The notes: generated by a model not told the origin, from the letters alone. A stretch of DNA of 64,000 bases from Strobilurus pachycystidiatus (GCA_019915135.1 JAHLMK010000027.1:365920-429919); one strand, 5' to 3'; positions 35,935-47,805 are shown, counted from the stretch's first letter. Made by a program: numbers and translations.

Positions 35935-38392
35935 ATGTTGTCCGACTCTGAGTCGGATGGCGAGGCTCCCAACCAGCTTACCATCAACGAGCACTATGCA
36001 AAAGCCTTTCATTATCGAAAAGAGCGCGAAGAGCTGGAGAAGCGTGCGTGATTGTCCTACCAAACCTGTCTTTTTGTTCAAGTCATGCAGTCAAGGCAAA
36101 ATATGGCTCCGACTACGAGCTAGACGACGAAGACGAGGAAGAGGAAACCGACAGTGAATCTGCCGAGTCGGAAGACGAAGACGGCGAGGAGCTTACTCCT
36201 GCTGTGGACGCTGCTATCCTTCGAACCCTTGCACGCATCAAGCAAAGGGACCCGGCGATATACAATGCGGACAAAAATATTTTCGGTGGTGTGTGTTGCA
36301 CCGAAGCAATCATTTTACTTGACCTAATATGGCGAAACAGAGGAGCAGTCACGAATTTCGACATCCAAGCCAACTATTCGCGCTAAAACCAAGGCAAGCA
36401 TCAATCCCGATCACGGTCTCTCAGCCTACAACTGAACCCTCTGACAGGACTCAAAACCGGTCACACTCCGCCAAGTCGTCCTCGAGTCCACCTTGAACCC
36501 AACGTCGCGCTCACCGTCCCCGGAACTCACGCACGTCGAGGCTCAACGCGAACTACGCGATGAGACCATTGCTGCTTTCCAGGCCGACGACGACGACGAA
36601 GAAGACGACCTCTTGGTTCCTCGGGAAAAGACCAAGGACGAGCAAGAGCAGGAGGCAGAGGAATACAAGGCTTTCTTGGAGCGCGAAGTCGGCAAGGATC
36701 TCAATACTTTGATCGAGTTCGACAAGTCGGACGTGTTGCCGGATCAGGAGCAGGAGGACGAGCCCTCCGCGTCGACGGACAAGAAGACCAAAAAGAAGAA
36801 GGACAAGAAGAAAAAGCCGGAGAGTAGCAAGTCGAAGGACGAGGAGAACCAAGCGTTTTTGATGAAGTTTGTGCTATTTCAATCTTGTTTCTTTGATTCA
36901 CCTGAATTCTGTTGGCAGTTACATCCTTAACCGCGGCTGGATTGACAAGTCGTCTAGACACGTCCCCACCTACAGCGAAGTCACTTCCAAGGGCAAGGGC
37001 AAGGAAAAGGCTTCCGACGAAGATTCAGACGACGAGGTAGATGACACTCCCGAAGGCGAGCGACCAACAATCTACTCTGACGTGGATGAAGAAGAGTTCG
37101 AAGACACCATCGAGCGCTTTGAGGTTTCGTACAACCATCGGTTTGAAGAACCGTCAGTGTACACTTTGATACTCTCCGCGCGACGACTAACATGTTGTGT
37201 AGCGACGCGCTGGAAATCAAAGCGTATCCTCGTAATCTACCCTCCCTAGTTCGTAGAGAGGACACGACCAGGAAGGATGCGCGCGAGCGTAAAAAGGAAC
37301 GGAAAGCTGAGGAACTGAAGCAAAAGAAGGAAGAGGTCAAGCGCCTCAAGGCCCTCAAGATGAAGGAAATTCGTGCCAAGTTGGAGCGGATTGGGAAGGA
37401 AGGCGGGAAAAGCTTCGAGGAAGATCCTGGTAGGTTGTTCTTCCTGGTGGCTACCCCACCGCTTACATCCATCTTTTGTAGCATTACAGGACTTGGATCT
37501 GGAGGCCGACTGGGACCCCGACGCGCATGACGCGCAAATGTCAGGTCTATATGGCGAGGAGGCTGACTTCGACGTGGATGAAAAGCCATCATGGGACGAC
37601 GACATCGACATCGGCGACATTGCACCCGAAGCGGAAGAGGACACCAAATCGAAGAAGAAAAAGAAAAAGAAGAAAAAGAAGGATGTTGAAGAGGCGGTGG
37701 AAGATGGGGTGGACATGGATGCCATGGATGCAGATGTCGAGCATGGGGACGATGAGGAAGAGTGGGACGGTACGGAGGAGATGCGCAAGCAGAAGCTTGA
37801 CAAGTACTTGGACGAGCTCTATGAGCTTGACTTCAACGATATGGTCTGTGTCTTGCCTTAATCTTTCTGACGATACACTTGCTGACACACACATCTCTAG
37901 GTTGGCGGCATGAAAACGAAATTCCGCTACGTCCCAGTCCAAGCGCAGAATTTCGCACTCACGTCAGCTGAGATCCTGATGGCCACCGACGCCGAGCTGA
38001 ACGAGTACATGGGTGTCAAGAAGTACGCGCCGTACAGGAAGGACGCCAGATGGGATCCCAAGCGCAACGACAAGTTGAAGGATCTCAAGTCGAAGATCTC
38101 GGAACGTGTCGGCGCACCGCTCGCCAACTCGCTGACCTCGGCGGAGCAGACGCAGAAGCCGGCGAAGAAGCGTAAAGGAAAGAAGGAGCGTATGAAGGCA
38201 AAGCTGGACAACCCTGGTGGTGAGGGAGAGGAGGATGGTGGAGGTGAGGAGGAAGTGGAAAAGGCGGTTGTTCAGAAAGAGAAACGCAAGCGATCGCCAG
38301 AGGATGAGGGTGAGGCACATGAGACTGCAGTGGCCACGAAGAAGAAGAAACGAAGACACAAGAAGAAAACTGAGGGAGTAGAGGCTGATTAG
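35935..38392 (+). CDS. KRI1: Ribosome biogenesis protein Kri1
   Basis: A nucleolar factor required for 40S subunit assembly. The start MLSDSESDGEAPNQLTINEH is family-like, and exons separated by short introns continue through the gene. Diagnostic blocks include YNADKNIF, TLRQVVLES, EDEENQAFLMNYILNRGWID style residues (seen across a splice site), FEVSYNHRFEEPDALEIKAYPR, REDTTRKDARERKKERK, and the conserved C-terminal stretch DLDFNDMVGGMKTKFRYVPV (here ELDFNDMVGGM). Long acidic tracts alternate with Lys runs, including an uninterrupted poly-Lys run near 37650-37682. The C-terminus is a basic nucleolar signal. Total length is about 700 residues. Confidence 0.92.
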
Positions 38393-38900
38393 AACATATG
38401 CTCTCTTTGCTATGTACTAGATGGCACAGTTATCATTATCACATCGTTTTGTCAAAGTATGAGTATGGCATTCAGAGTCGAGCACCTAGATTATATAGAT
38501 AGTCTCCAGTATACTCCCCCACCGCCGCCGAGGAATCCCAATTAGTGCTATATAAATCAAGGAATGTTTGATATGATTCCGTGTACCCTGTCCCGTCTCT
38601 ACAGCACCTGTAAAGAGTGGCGGTTACTACATCTGTCCTGGTAGCACGGGCACTTCAACTCATTTGGAAACAACCACAATCATCTACCCATTTCCTGGAA
38701 CCTTTTGTGTTCTCAAATCGTTGTTTCCGCATCTCCCGAGGCTGTACTTCCGTCTTGCCTGACCTCAATCGCTGATCCGGTCCACAATAGTAGCTACACT
38801 ATTGTATAAAGAAGCAAGCCCTGAATTCGCTCTCATCCTCTCCCCCATCTTCGTACTGAATCACTGCCTTCAGGTGAATCTGCAGTCAAGCCCGAATACA
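38393..38900. other. Intergenic region
   Basis: About 500 bp between KRI1 and the homeodomain-like gene; it should hold the KRI1 3' end and a promoter. An upstream in-frame extension of the next gene to 38802 is present but not favoured. Confidence 0.4.
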
Positions 38901-40140
38901 ATGGAAACCAAACCATCAATGCTACCAGAACACGGCGTCGATATGTTGCTCGCCGCGTCGCGCTTTCTCAGTCCCACTCGGACGCCACTCCCACCCTGTG
39001 TCACGGTCGAGTACGCCGACATAAATGACGAAGCAGGATATCGCCACTACGTCGAACGTATGGGAGATTACGTCCTTGTTGTGTCTTCGCTTGCGCCACA
39101 CCACGACGAATATCAATACACCGTTTTTCCGGTCGCCGAGACTCCTGATGTTGTCCTTCGATCCCTCGATAACCACACTGCGGAGCGAAGAAAGACAGGA
39201 CCGTTTTGCTCTTGTCTCGAGTGCCAACGGTTACGATCTGGAAATGGCGACCTTGTTCCGCTTCCGGGTACAACAGTTAACTCGGGCGACACTCCGCCTT
39301 CGATCATCGACATCGAGGAAGCAGAAGGCCTGTCGTCGCCACTACACTCTGCGGTTGTATACCCCCCACGGATGACTCGCTCCGCCACAGCACGCCACAA
39401 TGCCCGTCGACAACAAGCTAGTAGAACCACCGGCAGGGCTTCTTCGTCGACTTCGGTGGAAGCCGATAGAAAAGTCAGCGGTCCTCCGCGACCGCCAAAG
39501 AAAACTACGACCAAGAAGTCCACGAAGCAGACGGTTATTGCCAATTCTCAAAGGACTAGGAGCAAAAAATCACGGTCCGCCACGAAGTCCGGCCCAGGAG
39601 AATTAAAGAAACCCATTCATGATGATGACCCTTGGAGAGCGCTATACGAGAAGGTCTTTGAAGACTTCACACCAGTTCCACCTGGACGATGGAGGGAGAT
39701 TCTAGCAAAGAAAGGAAATAGGTTGAGTGTTCTCGGAGAGAGAAGACGAGATTGATACTTACTTGATTCTATGCAGGGATTACAGCACTATCAGGAACTG
39801 GTTCAGCAACAGAAACGGGAATTATGTGGGTATAAGCCTTGAGAAACGCTCAGTTCCCGCTCGCTCAGGATCAGGGGAGAGAATGCAGATATGGGAATGG
39901 CAGGATGATGTCAGTCGTCAGGATGAGCCATTCGATTCGAGGTGGGGTGCTCCCGAGAGCTGGACAGACGAGGAATTCGAGGGGGTGCTGGACGAGATCA
40001 TCGAGAATGAGCTGGAAGCCATCATACTTCCAGCACATCTCAAGAAGAGAGCGCGGAACGTTCAAGGGACGCGCTGGGAGGGATTTGACGGGAGATCGAA
40101 GCCGAAGCCAGTGAAAGCAAAGAACGTGGCGGATATGTAG
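38901..40140 (+). CDS. Orphan protein with homeodomain-like segment
   Basis: I do not recognise a named family. Two exons, 38901-39721 and 39777-40140, join in frame to 394 residues. The first 120 residues look folded (VEYADINDEAGYRHYVERMGDYVLV). A basic, Ser/Thr-rich linker follows with NLS-like runs (KKTTTKKSTKQ, RTRSKKSRSATKS). At about residues 240-290 three predicted helices end in DYSTIRNWFSNRNGNY, which resembles helix 3 of a homeodomain: Trp, Phe, and Asn at the positions of W48, F49 and N51, although Asn replaces the usual Arg53. The intron falls just before this helix. The C-terminus is acidic (WTDEEFEGVLDEIIENEL). A divergent homeodomain-type DNA-binding protein is the best guess. 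Confidence 0.65.
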
Positions 40141-40373
40141 CAACCTACTTAGTTAATGGTTGTCCAGCTGCCTGTGTTAGAAATATCAAGGAACACCCCG
40201 AAGTGATTTGTGGCGGGCGTCGGGCTCGGCCTTGGCTGACAAATACGGCAAACCTTATTTCGAGGACGGACAAAAAGCGGACCAAACAACTTTGCATCTT
40301 GTCCCGGTTCTTGCTTGTGTCAAAGACTCCACCGTTCAGCTCGTTGGATAGACAGAGGCGTCCGTCTGCAAAC

Positions 40374-41062
<689 letters not shown>

Positions 41063-42263
41063 ACTACCACTGCGAATCTTTGTTCTAGTTAAAGTCAATT
41101 GACAGTTGTTCTCGCCAATCTCGATTTTAGTATTCTCTAACAAGACTCTACCTTCCCTCGGCATCTGCACCTTTTTGCAATTCCTCTCTGCCAAAGTACT
41201 GCTCTCCAAGGGCAACTTTCGATTTGGTCTCTCTACGACGTCAAGCACATCTCCTGGATTTATATGACCTTGACCTTCGGGGCCTCATAGTGAATGAAGT
41301 GTCGAGGCTCACTCAGAGTAACTCATCAGGGCGCCCGGGGTCTGGATGAATTCTAGTACTGTATTTCTTCCAGCCAGTGACTGCTTGAGGACGCGTCGAG
41401 GTTCAATCTATGGACACGAGATTGACTCTGAGGAGAACAATCAACAGTATCATAGACTTCGAAGACGATAAAGTTCTGCCTACTGGCGGAGGAATCACCA
41501 TGAAGACACAGTAACGGACATTTCCCGCACTCACCCTTGCCCATATTCACCCAATCATATCATCGCGGTCCGCGACCTGTCATTTACAGTTCCCTACCAT
41601 GCCATGAGCTGGAACGAAAGACAATAAGCAAGCCCAGGGAAATGTCATCACTCGCGAACATAAAACGTCCGCACGTCCAAAGCCTATCACTTCTGCCTAC
41701 AGGGCCGTGCCTGTGGAATATTCGTGCGCAAGTGAACAATAAGCAAAATTCGAGCCCATGTGAGAATGAAGAATGGAGGTGGTGGTAGGGTTAAGACCAG
41801 GACTATGGGTCACCGGATTATCCGAATCGCACCGGAGAGCGAGCCGATCGCGACTCGGGAACGTCGACCGCTCAAACCGTCGGTAGACATCCTTCGATGC
41901 TCGTCGCTCAACTCAATATCTACGCGTTATTGCTGGGATCGCAGGAGGGCTTGGCGGAATGTACATTGTATCCAGTTTCGGTCCCGATGGAAGCATCATG
42001 ATACGCCAGGCTCTCATCGTCCCTCTGGCTCTATTCCCAATCACGGGCTGACAGTTTCCGCCCTATAACGTATCATACATTGTACAATGTTTAACTCGCC
42101 AAAAACGTGCCCGCGCTCTTATTGTTAAGCCTTCTAGACGTTACGCGGGCACTCACTCTTATTGTTTTCCTGTGTTCCTGAATCAAGTCTACTCTTCGCC
42201 CAAAGTGGATGTAACAATAAGACGAGCTTTTCCTTCGTCCGTGTGGGTCCGGAATGTCTGGGG
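41063..42263. other. Intergenic region upstream of the pheromone-like gene
   Basis: About 1.2 kb with no supported coding exon. Its last part, 42107-42222, contains repeated AACAATAAGA-type elements and a 9-bp inverted repeat described separately. Confidence 0.5.
42107..42222. promoter_or_regulatory. Cluster of repeated elements upstream of the pheromone-like gene
   Basis: The 11-mer CTCTTATTGTT occurs exactly twice, at 42116-42126 and 42156-42166, 40 bp apart. A reverse-strand copy, AACAATAAGA, lies at 42213-42222. GTGCCCGCG at 42107-42115 and its reverse complement CGCGGGCAC at 42144-42152 form an inverted repeat interleaved with them. Core ACAAT resembles binding sites of HMG-box factors, the class that drives pheromone genes in other fungi. 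The role is inferred. Confidence 0.5.
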
Positions 42264-42270
42264 TATAAGT
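42264..42270 (+). promoter_or_regulatory. Candidate TATA box of the pheromone-like gene
   Basis: TATAAGT lies 114 bp upstream of the ATG at 42378 and only 18 bp upstream of an earlier in-frame ATG at 42282. This favours the downstream ATG as the translation start. Confidence 0.5.
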
Positions 42271-42377
42271 AGAGGCGAGAGATGGCTGAGGAAAGCATTC
42301 GAACACTCATCGAGCCCTTTGAATCTCAGCGCTACCCTCTAAACCACCCTCATCCTCCATCCACTCACCCCGCTGCA

Positions 42378-42533
42378 ATGGACTGCTTCGAATTCATCGC
42401 CCCCACCACCTCCAACTCCACCCAGGAGACCGTCGTTGTCATCGACACCAGACAAACCGTCGAGGAAGACCTCGAGTCCTGCGTCCCTCTCGACGAGGCG
42501 GACAGCAACAGCTCAGGATGCGTCATCGCATGA
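42378..42533 (+). CDS. Lipopeptide pheromone precursor-like gene (CaaX, CVIA)
   Basis: A 51-residue peptide starting MDCFEFIAP and ending SNSSGCVIA. The last four residues form a CaaX box, the signal for farnesylation, removal of VIA and carboxymethylation. Length, the MD start followed by a short hydrophobic patch, the acidic middle (VEEDLESC) and the CVIA end all match basidiomycete mating pheromone precursors. The N-terminal cleavage site is not certain: acidic residues at Asp-Glu before ADSNSSGC or at Glu-Ser before CVPL are candidates. No STE3-type receptor gene lies in the window, so this may be a stray, non-mating-type pheromone gene or the edge of a dispersed locus. A small CaaX protein of other function is the alternative. 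Confidence 0.75.
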   Translation: MDCFEFIAPTTSNSTQETVVVIDTRQTVEEDLESCVPLDEADSNSSGCVIA

Positions 42534-43472
42534 ACGAGCCAATGACTATCATCATCTCTATGCATTTGTAAGTTTTTCATGACCTCTGAGTCGTTACTCG
42601 CGCTTACCTTTCGACTGCAGACATTTCCTTCTCCACCAATACGCACCATACCCTGCGTGATATTCGCAATATCGACATATCGTCGACCCATTCCTATGTA
42701 TTGTGCGGAAAGAGGAGAGTGAGAGATGTGGGAGGCGCTCCGCGTCGTGATGGGGAGTGGACCTGGTTACATGTTCAACGTTCAGCACTTGACTGCCGCA
42801 CCTTTCGACCTTCTCGCGCAGTCAGGTTTTTTTTTCTCGGGGGATAGGAATAGGAATTCGGAACAGCATCAATTTGTACAATTCGGGCATCATTAGCATA
42901 TGTACTTTACCTACCATAGAATGTCATCATCATCTCAGACGGCAACACGAGAGCTTGGAGTGAGAAAGCCAGAAGTAGCACTCGAAGCTGAGCATTTACC
43001 GCGTCCGCAGAGTTGATGGCGTGCAATGGCACGAAGTTACTATGCTGAGGAGGTTCACGTAATTCATCTGGCAGAGTTTCGCCGATTTTCGAGAAGAAAC
43101 ACCGCCGCCAAACTGGGCCACCAGAGATTTGACTTCAGAGAGAGCGTTTGAGTTGGCGCCGTAAACTAATATGCACACGTTAAGATAATCAACTGTATTC
43201 AGCCTGCATGGAGTAGCATGGTGCTACAGATCAAGCAGACGGTGTGGGGTGATACCAAAGTTTAGAGAGCCTTGAGTTCCTCGAGATCCGCGGGCCCTGT
43301 CAGCGAGCAGAAAAGTGTGAGAGTGTACGTTGTTGACACTAGGCAAGGAGGATCGGGAATAGCCGGACATTGAATCATGCGTCATGAGTTGCGATCGGTC
43401 CGGGGTTGCCTCGTGGATCCTGTCACCCCGCCGCCAAGTCTATCTTTGCTTGTAACTTACACCTCCCAAGAT
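42534..43472. other. 3' region of the pheromone-like gene and intergenic DNA
   Basis: A plausible intron in the 3' untranslated region runs 42568-42620 (GTAAGT to CTGCAG). The remaining 850 bp hold no supported gene; a T9 run lies near 42827-42835. Confidence 0.45.
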
Positions 43473-44662
43473 ATGCCTCCCAAAGCATCCAAGAATGCCA
43501 GGAAGAGAGCTCGCGTCGACTCTGACGACGAGGAATATGCTGTCTCTGGCTCAGAGTCTGAGCCAGTCATTCCAATGCCTTCAGCCTCTTCTTCGCGCCG
43601 AGCCAGCGGCGTAGTAGACTCAAAGGAAACGATAAAGATGCCGGCGTACAAGGCTTCCCCAAAGTCGCAGAAGAAACCCAGGAATAGTTCAGATGCACCC
43701 TCTGAGCCCTCTCCAGAGAAACGGCTTGCACGATTCAAGTATAAATGTCCGGAGGACGTCCGTGAACGTTATGTTTTGACGACCAAAAAGTAAGTCCCAA
43801 CTCTTCGCATCCTTCCTACTAACTGCTTATTGCTTGTCAGATATTATATCCTTGGTAGACGGAAAATCAGTGAGCTGGAGGAAGAGTTCAAGATTGCAAC
43901 GACGAATAACGTCGAGATTGACAAGGTAAGGTGGGTGCCTTGAGTGTGTTAGAAAGGATGATGAACGGCCTTTGCAGACATTCACTGTCACAATTGCTCA
44001 GAGACCGCGCTGCGACTGTAGGTGAACTTTCTTCATTGTATCTTCCTAATTCGCGTTGATTCTAGGTCCGCATGGCCAGAAAGGATTAAATCACTGCGAA
44101 CACATCGTACGCGCATCTCCTCTTCACGCGACTTCCGTCCCCGTCTCATCAATGTATTCAGCTAGTTATTCTATGGCGAGGTGATATCACTCCCTCTTCC
44201 TCGTGTTTTCTATTATGAACCCTCGCTCAGTCCTTCGAATACCCCAGTCATCCAATCTGTGGTACCAGAAGTACGTGCCGAGTCCATACTCGTCATATGT
44301 CATGCTTTATCTGCCCCACATCCAGAGCCCTTCTCACAAGCGAACTCGAGTCTATCTTCGCCGACGCTCCGCCCCCTCCATCGCGAGCTAAATCCGGCGA
44401 AAAGAGGACGGAAACGGAGACGTACGACTGTCCGGTGTGCTTCAGTCGCTTCTACGATGTGAAGAACAGGCAAACCGCTCTGGAGATGGTCTGGTGCGAT
44501 GAATGCGGTGAAGCAGTGCACCGGGGATGTCAAGAGCAATGTTAGTGCCTCAAAGTTACTATCCGGGTGTTCATCCTGCTTGGTACTGATTGTCTGTTAG
44601 GGCGCATTGCTAACGGGAGGACCTGCGTTTCGTGTGGTCCGTTGGCTGGGAAGGCAGAGTGA
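43473..44662 (+). CDS. SWIM zinc-finger and RING-type protein
   Basis: A likely E3 ubiquitin ligase of a lineage common in basidiomycetes. Eight exons, 43473-43789, 43841-43925, 43978-44017, 44066-44106, 44162-44180, 44231-44270, 44326-44540 and 44601-44662, give 272 residues in frame. A basic, Ser-rich N-terminus leads to YILGRRKISELEEEFKIAT, then a SWIM finger (CDCPHGQKGLNHCEH, the CxC-CxH pattern) and the continuing helix LVILWRVLRIPQSSNLWYQK. A C-terminal RING-like finger follows (CPVC, WCDECGEAVHRGC, CVSC). The 19-nt exon is needed to keep the conserved helix intact. The ATG was set at MPPKASK; an upstream in-frame ATG at 43377 looks unlikely. Confidence 0.88.
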
Positions 44663-45017
44663 TGACTCGGACACGATATATAATTTATTCGATTCGGACC
44701 ATTCGGTAGATACTGAGATAGTCTGTAAGTCTGTGGAATAACTGGGACAGAACGTTATAACACTATGCTCCTTTGAAGACTACAATGAGCGCTCGGGAAG
44801 CTGACATATGTGCAATCAACGTGGTAAGCACTTGTCAAGCTTGTCCTAAACGGCGCTCGGAACCGGGACATTGGAAGTTTGGGCATCAGACTAAGCTGAA
44901 GCATGCCGATAGGAAGATGACCACAGAACGCAAAATGAAGTTTGAGACTGGGGCATATGAGTCAATTGGGTGCACCAAAGTCAAGCTGGAAGGCATACGA
45001 AACTAGCAGAGTAAATG
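44663..45017. other. Convergent intergenic region
   Basis: About 355 bp between the SWIM-RING and PET117 stops. One open frame (44773-45006) has no family resemblance and is not annotated. Confidence 0.4.
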
Positions 45018-45314
45018 TTAGCTAGGGTTATTGTTGCTCGTTTCTACTTTCTGTACGCTCTCGTATAGATCTCGTTTCCGCTGTGACTCGTCAAAGGCAG
45101 CCTGCCGCTGTAGCATTTTTTCGCGCCGCCGGACATCATCCTTGAGAACGCCCTGGTACATGGTCTGTGATCAAAGGTAAGAGTCATGACTTCGCTGTCC
45201 TCGTGTCCGACCGCGCACCTCGCGCTCTTGAGTCTGTTGGAAGTGCACGGCCCATATCGTGACCGCGCTGAAGAGGCATGCCCCCGCGAAAGTGGCTTTG
45301 GCCGCGAATGACAT
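45018..45314 (-). CDS. PET117: Cytochrome c oxidase assembly protein Pet117
   Basis: A small mitochondrial assembly factor for complex IV. Two exons, 45314-45219 and 45164-45018, give 80 residues. The N-terminus MSFAAKATFAGACLFSAVTIW is an uncleaved membrane anchor, and the second half contains MYQGVLKDDVRRREK followed by a Gln/Glu-rich helix (QAAFDESQRKRDLYESVQK), the usual Pet117 layout. The gene is too short for ORF-length cutoffs once split. Its start is 121 bp from the divergent CID gene start. Confidence 0.85.
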
Positions 45315-45435
45315 CGTTGTCCGGAGAGAACAGGTTTGATAACATACGCAAATAGACGCCTCTTGTTCTTCTGCGACCATCTTCGTTTTCCTTGACTCGC
45401 TATTCTCTTTTCTCTCCGGGCTCGTGGCGGTCAGA
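45315..45435. promoter_or_regulatory. Compact bidirectional promoter, PET117 / CID gene
   Basis: 121 bp separate the divergent ATGs, the same tight spacing as the NUG1/NTO1-like pair. Confidence 0.5.
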
Positions 45436-47588
45436 ATGGCGTTACTGGAGGTGCGTATGCCGTGCAACATCGTCTCCAGAGTCGCCTTGACATGTTCGCC
45501 TTTTCATGCAGGAATTCGAGTCGCAGTTGAAGGAGATCGTGCAAGCGAAACGCCTTTCCGCCTCCAAAATAACGAAACTGACAGAGATTGCCATGAAATC
45601 AATGGCGGTGCGTGGCTATCGTCTTTCGTCGTACAAGCATTTCTCATCCGGTATCCAGGATGACACAGAAATGGTGTCTATTCTCTATCAAACCCACAAA
45701 TCTCTTCAGTCCCCGTACAAAGTCTCCAGCCTCTATGTCTTCGATGCCCTTGCTCGCGCCGCCAAACACAAAGTGGTCAAACAAGATCTTTCTGCCGAAT
45801 CCACGACCGGAAATTGCGCCACCTTTCTATCTAAGGTCGATGGGGTTCTTGACGGTCTTTTCCTTGACATGCTTTTATCGGGACAACAAGAATACAAGGT
45901 AAGCAATCGCCAACTCGCCCGCCTCAGACTCCATCTTGCACCCTCTTTCTGGCGTATTTCTTTCCCTGGATACCAATATCCTGACTGGCTACACTCTCAA
46001 TTTATAGGACAAAACGAAGAAGATCCTTGACATCTGGACAAAGGGGAAAACCTTCCCACAGTCGACACTATCTCGACTATCGAGTCTTTTGTCGAACATC
46101 AATAAAGGTGCTTATCTCGAACTTGACATGTATACGTTAGGTACTTTTGTCTATACAACCTCGTTTCTCTTTGCTTGCTTTACACACCGAATTGACGAGT
46201 TGATACTGAAACATCATGGTTTGTTTTCCATAGAACCCGAAAATACTGTCATTCCGTCGTCCGATCCCCGCGTTGCTACACACCAGCCTCAACAGGTTGA
46301 ATCGCCGCCTCTGCCACCTGCCGCTCCTGCCGCAAGCGCACTACTATCTCTCCTCCAACAGGCTGCCCAGTACGCCTCTCTTCCATTTTACCCTCCTAGA
46401 TCCTGACATTCAGCCAGGCAATCAACGGCAACCACCGGAACACCACTATCCGCGCAACAGCTGTTGTTGCAACAACTGGCCCATGTAGCTCAGTCGCAGA
46501 GAGCCAACACGCCAGCTCCCGCACCGGCATTGTCACCCAGTGACTATGCTAATCCCGTAAACTTTCCTGTACCCTCGTGGGAAGCTGGTCCTTCGCAGTC
46601 ACCTCCCACTTCGAACGAAGGGGGAGGACTCAGTGGACACGGATATCGATACAATAGTCCTGACCCTGTGAAAGGTGCTACTCACGACCGGAAAGCAGCG
46701 GCGCGCGATCCTCGAATACGAGATCGTGACGGGCGCAGTAGTCGGGATCCCCGTGATCAATTCAGGGGAAGAGACCCACGAGAGCGAAGCCCTCGGGTTG
46801 GAAGGGCAAGAGACAGTCGCTCTAGAAGTCCTCCCAGTAGATATGGCGGTAGGAAAGACATAAAGCCATATAGCCCACCTAGGAGAGCCTCGTTGACCGC
46901 GCCTGTGGAATCCAGAAATAATACTGAGATTAGTGCTGATGGACAGAAAGACGATTTTGGTCGAGATGTCAGGCAGCCCTCGCCATCGCATGAACGGATG
47001 AACGGTCAGGTCACGCGGCCATCGCTCGCCAGCGCCCTCGAACCGACACCGTCGACCGTACCAGTCCCCGATCCACCGTTATCGACGACCGCCTCTGCTC
47101 CCTCTGCAGATCCCATCACTGCAGCGTCGATTCCTTCCGCCACGCCGACCACTGCACCTGTCCAACTTGGGCTGGAATCATTCCAGCCCCATCTGTTCAA
47201 CCCCATGCTTCCGGAGTCGTGGCTATCGCTTGGGAGAATGTGGGAGGTGACGAACGGATACCAGCCGTCGCAAGAGGAGTTGATGCAGTACATGGCCCTA
47301 ATCATGATGGGCGGCGCTCAGATGGCAGAGCCGACGCAGGTTAATAACACCTTCGGAGGCGAGGTCAGCGTTGGGTTCGGCGGTGGCGGTGGTAACAGAG
47401 GTCGAGGGGGACATCGTGGTCATTTTCACGGCGCTTGGAATGGTGGACGGGTCAACGATAGCGAGGCAATTGGGGGAGATAACGCAGATAGCTTGATAGA
47501 CTCTACGACACATACAGCGGTTTCCGGAAACAGTAGTGGTGGAACCATGCAGCGTGTCGGAGAGAAATGGGTGTTTGTACGCAATTAG
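45436..47588 (+). CDS. RNA polymerase II CTD-interacting (CID) domain protein
   Basis: Likely an RNA processing or termination factor of the Nrd1/Seb1/SCAF type. The first exon encodes MALLE and splices to EFESQLKEIVQAKRLSASKI. The CID domain fills about residues 1-150 (YQTHKSLQSPYKVSSLYVFDALARAA, FLDMLLSGQQEYKDKTKKILDIWTKG, TLSRL). Five introns are placed, the last skipping to QQSTATTG in phase. The rest is low complexity: Gln/Ala-rich, then an Arg/Asp/Ser-rich stretch (RDPRIRDRDGRSSRDPRDQ), then Gly/Arg-rich (GGGGNRGRGGHRGHFHG). No RRM with RNP1/RNP2 motifs is visible, unlike Nrd1 and Seb1. The last residues are GEKWVFVRN. Confidence 0.85.
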
Positions 47589-47805
47589 GATATCCGCAGC
47601 ATTATTCACGTAGCATTATATTAACTTATGTATATTACCATGTACACATTTATTCCTACTCTCTATGTACTCCTGCGATTAGGTTTACTCTCATGTTAAG
47701 TTCGAGTCGCGAGAGCTGCTTACAAATTTGAAATGGGTAACTGTGTAACGCTCACACCATTTGTAACGGACGCGCTCGTGACAGGATCTCTCTTTGACTA
47801 TCACC

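Noticed and set aside
42282..42377. N-terminal extension of the pheromone-like frame to an earlier ATG
   Set aside because: The candidate TATA box lies only 18 bp before that ATG, so it is probably not transcribed; pheromone precursors are also usually near 50 residues.
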